Positions 61,515 to 64,000 of a DNA stretch of 64,000 nt are shown here, one piece after another. Position 1 is the stretch's first letter. The number at the start of each line of letters is the position of its first letter. This DNA comes from CAJCIT01 sp963771305 (GTDB taxonomy: Bacteria; Acidobacteriota; Terriglobia; Bryobacterales; Bryobacteraceae). Position numbers and translations under genes: made by a program. Below the pieces are notes generated by a model. That model saw only the letters and a program-made list of their open reading frames with translations, had not been told where the DNA came from and searched no databases. The stretch is from the NCBI GenBank assembly GCA_963771305.1, contig CAVYTS010000025.1, positions 372,001 through 436,000 of the forward strand, written 5' to 3'.

Positions 61515-62633
61515 ATGGCATCCACCGTTGAAACCCAAACCGTTCGTTTTCCCTCGCTGGCTCTTGATTGCGGCATCAGTTTGTTGCAAGTCGACATCGC
61601 GTACGAGACCTACGGCGAACTGAACGCCGATCGCACCAACGCCATCTTGGTGCTTCACGCCTTCTCAGGCGATGCCCACGCCGCCGGCATCAGTAAGGAT
61701 TCAGGCCAGCCGGGCTGGTGGTCCAACATGATCGGGCAGGGTCTCGGCCTGGACACCGATCGCTACTTCGTGATTTGCTCCAACGTGCTGGGCGGCTGCC
61801 GCGGCACCACCGGACCCAGTTCCATCCATCCGGCAACCGGCGAGCGCTATGCCATGCGGTTCCCAGTCATCACCATCGGTGACATGGTCCGGCTGCAGAA
61901 ACAACTGATTGATTACTTGGGAATCAAGCGTCTCCTCACCGTCACAGGCGGATCCATGGGCGGGATGCAGGCCCTTGAGTGGGCTGTTTCCTATCCGGAG
62001 TCGGTGGCCTCGGCGATTCCAGTAGCGACCACCGCTCGCCACAGCGCGCAACAGATTGCGTTCAACGAAGTCGGCAGGCAGGCTGTCATGGCGGACCCCG
62101 ACTGGAACGAAGGAAATTACTACGATGTAAAACCTCCTGCGCGTGGCTTGGCGGTTGCGCGCATGGTGGGGCATATCACGTACATGAGCGACGCCTCGAT
62201 GCGTGATAAATTCGGGCGTCGCCTGCGCGATAAAGACGCGTTTGGCTTCGACTTTTCGGTGGACTTCGAGGTCGAGAGCTATTTGCGTTATCGCGGCAGC
62301 CAGTTTGTGAATCGTTTCGATGCGAATTCCTACTTGTACATCACCAAGGCCATGGACTACTTCGACCTAGCCGCCGGCAATCCGTCGCTGGCTGCAGCCT
62401 TCGACAAGACCAGGGCTCGCTTCCTGGTCATCAGCTTCACCTCAGATTGGCTGTATCCCACCTACCAGTCTCTTGAAATCGTCAGCGCGCTCCGGGGCCG
62501 CAATGTGAATGTGGCATTCTGCGAACTCCAAGCCAGTTATGGCCACGACTCATTCCTTCTCGAGACCAAGGAGCAGTCACAAATGATCCGCGGATTCCTG
62601 CGGAGCGTGGAGCAGGACCAGGAGATTCGATGA
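61515..62633 (+). CDS. metX: Homoserine O-acetyltransferase MetX
   Basis: 372 residues, alpha/beta-hydrolase fold. Nucleophile Ser in LTVTGGSMGGMQALEWAVSY; Asp in FTSDWLYPTYQSLEI; His in SYGHDSFLLE. AILVLHAFSGDAHAAG is the oxyanion region and GRYDV-like EVESYLRYRGSQFVNRFDAN is conserved. Some family members use succinyl-CoA, which cannot be excluded. Activates homoserine for methionine synthesis. Overlaps metW (ATGA). Confidence 0.93.
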   Translation: MASTVETQTVRFPSLALDCGISLLQVDIAYETYGELNADRTNAILVLHAFSGDAHAAGISKDSGQPGWWSNMIGQGLGLDTDRYFVICSNVLGGCRGTTGPSSIHPATGERYAMRFPVITIGDMVRLQKQLIDYLGIKRLLTVTGGSMGGMQALEWAVSYPESVASAIPVATTARHSAQQIAFNEVGRQAVMADPDWNEGNYYDVKPPARGLAVARMVGHITYMSDASMRDKFGRRLRDKDAFGFDFSVDFEVESYLRYRGSQFVNRFDANSYLYITKAMDYFDLAAGNPSLAAAFDKTRARFLVISFTSDWLYPTYQSLEIVSALRGRNVNVAFCELQASYGHDSFLLETKEQSQMIRGFLRSVEQDQEIR

Positions 62634-63256
62634 CCCACGCCGAACATCAGGCCGTAACTGAATTCCTGCTCGAGCGCCGCGACTACGCCATGATTGCCGA
62701 AATCGTAGAGCCGGGCTCTCGCGTGCTTGACCTGGGCTGCGGCGGCGGCGAGTTGCTGGCCTGGCTTCGCGAGAACAAGCGTGTGGATGCTCGCGGTGTG
62801 GAAATCAGCGGCGAAAAGGTTCAGAAGGCGATCGCTCGCGGAGTCTCCGTTTACCAGGGTGACATCGATCAAGGACTGGCCGACTATCCCGACGCCGCCT
62901 TCGACTTCGTGATCCTCAGCCAGACACTACAGGAAATGCGTTACCCCTTGCGTGTGCTCACGCAGATGCTGCGGGTAGGCCGCCGAGCAATTGTCTCGTT
63001 CCCCAATTTCGGACACTGGAGCGTGCGCATGGCGCACCTCTTCAGCGGACGCGCTCCCAGAACGGAGCTTTTCCCCTACGACTGGTACGATTCCCCGAAT
63101 CTGCACTTCCTCACTGTTGAAGACTTCATCCTGTTGTGCCGCCAGCAGCGTTGGGCCATCGAACGACAAGTATTTCTACGCGGCGACAAAGAAATACACC
63201 TCCTTCGGAATCTATTGACCGAGGTCGCTGTCTTCTCCATCACCAAAACAGCCTAG
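62630..63256 (+). CDS. metW: Methionine biosynthesis protein MetW
   Basis: 208 residues, class I methyltransferase fold: SRVLDLGCGGGELLAWL, AFDFVILSQTLQEMRYP and RRAIVSFPNFGHWSVRMAHL. MetW partners MetX and is required for its activity in several bacteria; the usual metX-metW order with overlapping ATGA is kept. Confidence 0.93.
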   Translation: MTHAEHQAVTEFLLERRDYAMIAEIVEPGSRVLDLGCGGGELLAWLRENKRVDARGVEISGEKVQKAIARGVSVYQGDIDQGLADYPDAAFDFVILSQTLQEMRYPLRVLTQMLRVGRRAIVSFPNFGHWSVRMAHLFSGRAPRTELFPYDWYDSPNLHFLTVEDFILLCRQQRWAIERQVFLRGDKEIHLLRNLLTEVAVFSITKTA

Positions 63257-63373
63257 TCGCCACAGCCACTTGGCGGTTACGGGCGCCTTTCAACACACTT
63301 CCCTCATCTTGCAAATCAAGCCTACTGAGTTTCGAGGATTGCACTCGGCTTTGAGACCCGATACCGTTCCCCT

Positions 63374-64000
63374 ATGCCCATCCCAACCGAGCCCATTGGC
63401 AGCATCCCTCGGCCAGCAGAATTGATTGACGCGATTCGCAAACAGCAAGACGGGAGCATTGAGCCCTCGGACTTCCTCCGGATCATTGATGAAGCATTGC
63501 GAGACACTATCCGACGCTTCGAAGAAACCTGCTCGCCAGTGATTTCGGATGGCGAGCAGGCCAAGCCGAGTTTCGCCACCTACCCTCTCAATGGAAGTGA
63601 CCGGCTCGCTCCCGACGGTGTCGTCATCCCGTTCGAGGACGGCCATACTCGCCAACTGCCGCGGTTGACAAGCGGCCCATTTCGGTATGCGATACACGCG
63701 GACCAGTATGTTCATGAAGCAAAGAAGCTGACGAAGTTGCCCGTCAAGCAGGCGGTTATCGCGCCGTCTGCGCTGAGCCTCTTGTATCCGGCCACCCCCA
63801 TTCCTGGTTACTCGCGCGATCAGTTTCTGGAGGATCTGAAGACCGAGGCGGAAGCAGACATACGCCGCTCCCTGGACGCGGGCGCGCATTGCGTCCAAAT
63901 CGACTTCACCGAGGGCCGTTTATCACTAAAGCTTGATCCGAGCGGCAGTCTCCTGCGCGCCTTCATCGACTTGAACAATCAGGTGCTCGATCGCTTCACT
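63374..64000 (+). CDS. MetE-like cobalamin-independent methionine synthase family protein (3' partial)
   Basis: ATG 63374, open to the window edge (209 codons seen). PTEPIGSIPRPAELIDAIRK, FEETCSPVISDGEQAKPSFA, PVKQAVIAPSALSLLYPATP and GAHCVQIDFTEGRLSLKLD match the C-terminal (catalytic) TIM-barrel domain of MetE; the start is at this domain, so it is a single-domain form. Such short proteins include core-MetE enzymes and epoxyalkane:CoM-transferase-like proteins. 117 bp after metW, supporting a methionine role. Confidence 0.82.
   Translation, partial: MPIPTEPIGSIPRPAELIDAIRKQQDGSIEPSDFLRIIDEALRDTIRRFEETCSPVISDGEQAKPSFATYPLNGSDRLAPDGVVIPFEDGHTRQLPRLTSGPFRYAIHADQYVHEAKKLTKLPVKQAVIAPSALSLLYPATPIPGYSRDQFLEDLKTEAEADIRRSLDAGAHCVQIDFTEGRLSLKLDPSGSLLRAFIDLNNQVLDRFT

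Noticed and set aside
1..64000. CRISPR array
   Set aside because: No regularly spaced direct repeats were seen; the repeats found are single dispersed units or a two-copy tandem.

Overview
The window is high-GC bacterial chromosome. It most likely comes from an acidobacterium of the Bryobacterales / Solibacter type. This is inferred from tandem carboxypeptidase-regulatory-like secreted proteins, an ADOP-type permease-prefix protein with PadR, a PEP-CTERM protein, futalosine-pathway menaquinone genes, a DUF1080 protein and short dispersed palindromic repeats. It was not tested by phylogeny. There is no rRNA; one tRNA-Val(GAC) is present.

Layout. 1-11 kb: 3' part of a membrane-anchored MutS-like ATPase, a DUF6580 membrane protein, two overlapping secreted Ig-like-fold proteins, nagB, a divergent secreted debranching-type glycosidase, an exported amidase and modA. 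11-19 kb: tRNA-Val, a CBS protein, a VOC protein, a membrane acyltransferase, an erythromycin-esterase/ChaN-like protein, a GT39-type transferase, a minimal PEP-CTERM protein, a PepSY membrane protein and a small secreted protein. 19-25 kb: a decaying OmpA-like gene split by an in-frame amber codon, an NCS1 permease, a methyltransferase, an orphan Phd antitoxin and a PadR/permease-prefix pair. 25.6-27.5 kb: an IS701-type element with a possible passenger gene. 27.5-37.7 kb: a CPBP protease, a vapB/vapC pair whose vapC has a 57-bp internal inversion, a DUF1080 protein, mqnE with a UbiA-type prenyltransferase, larB, an aminotransferase, an Slt-type transglycosylase and a GAF-like protein. 37.7-46.7 kb: AsmA-like protein, HAD phosphatase, VOC protein, MFS exporter, stand-alone Clp-N protein, ECF sigma factor, class II aldolase and a zinc-ribbon rhomboid.

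46.7-52.1 kb is the most unusual part. A DDE-transposase insertion element (14-bp inverted repeats, CTAGCTAG on both sides) has its transposase gene interrupted twice. One interruption is an ORF-less group II intron on the opposite strand. The other is a 2.59-kb serine-recombinase element flanked by CGGTCG cores. Removing both restores one open frame of about 475 codons. This element and the unrelated IS701 element are both inserted at a CTAG that contains the stop codon of the neighbouring gene.

52-64 kb: STAS protein, a non-coding stretch with a strong terminator and hairpin, BON-domain protein, modBC overlapping a frameshifted thiE, carAB, and a methionine cluster metX-metW followed by a MetE-like gene that runs off the window. 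modA lies 43 kb from modBC. Three genes (ompA-like, vapC, thiE) carry inactivating lesions visible in the sequence; sequencing error is a live alternative for the single-base ones.
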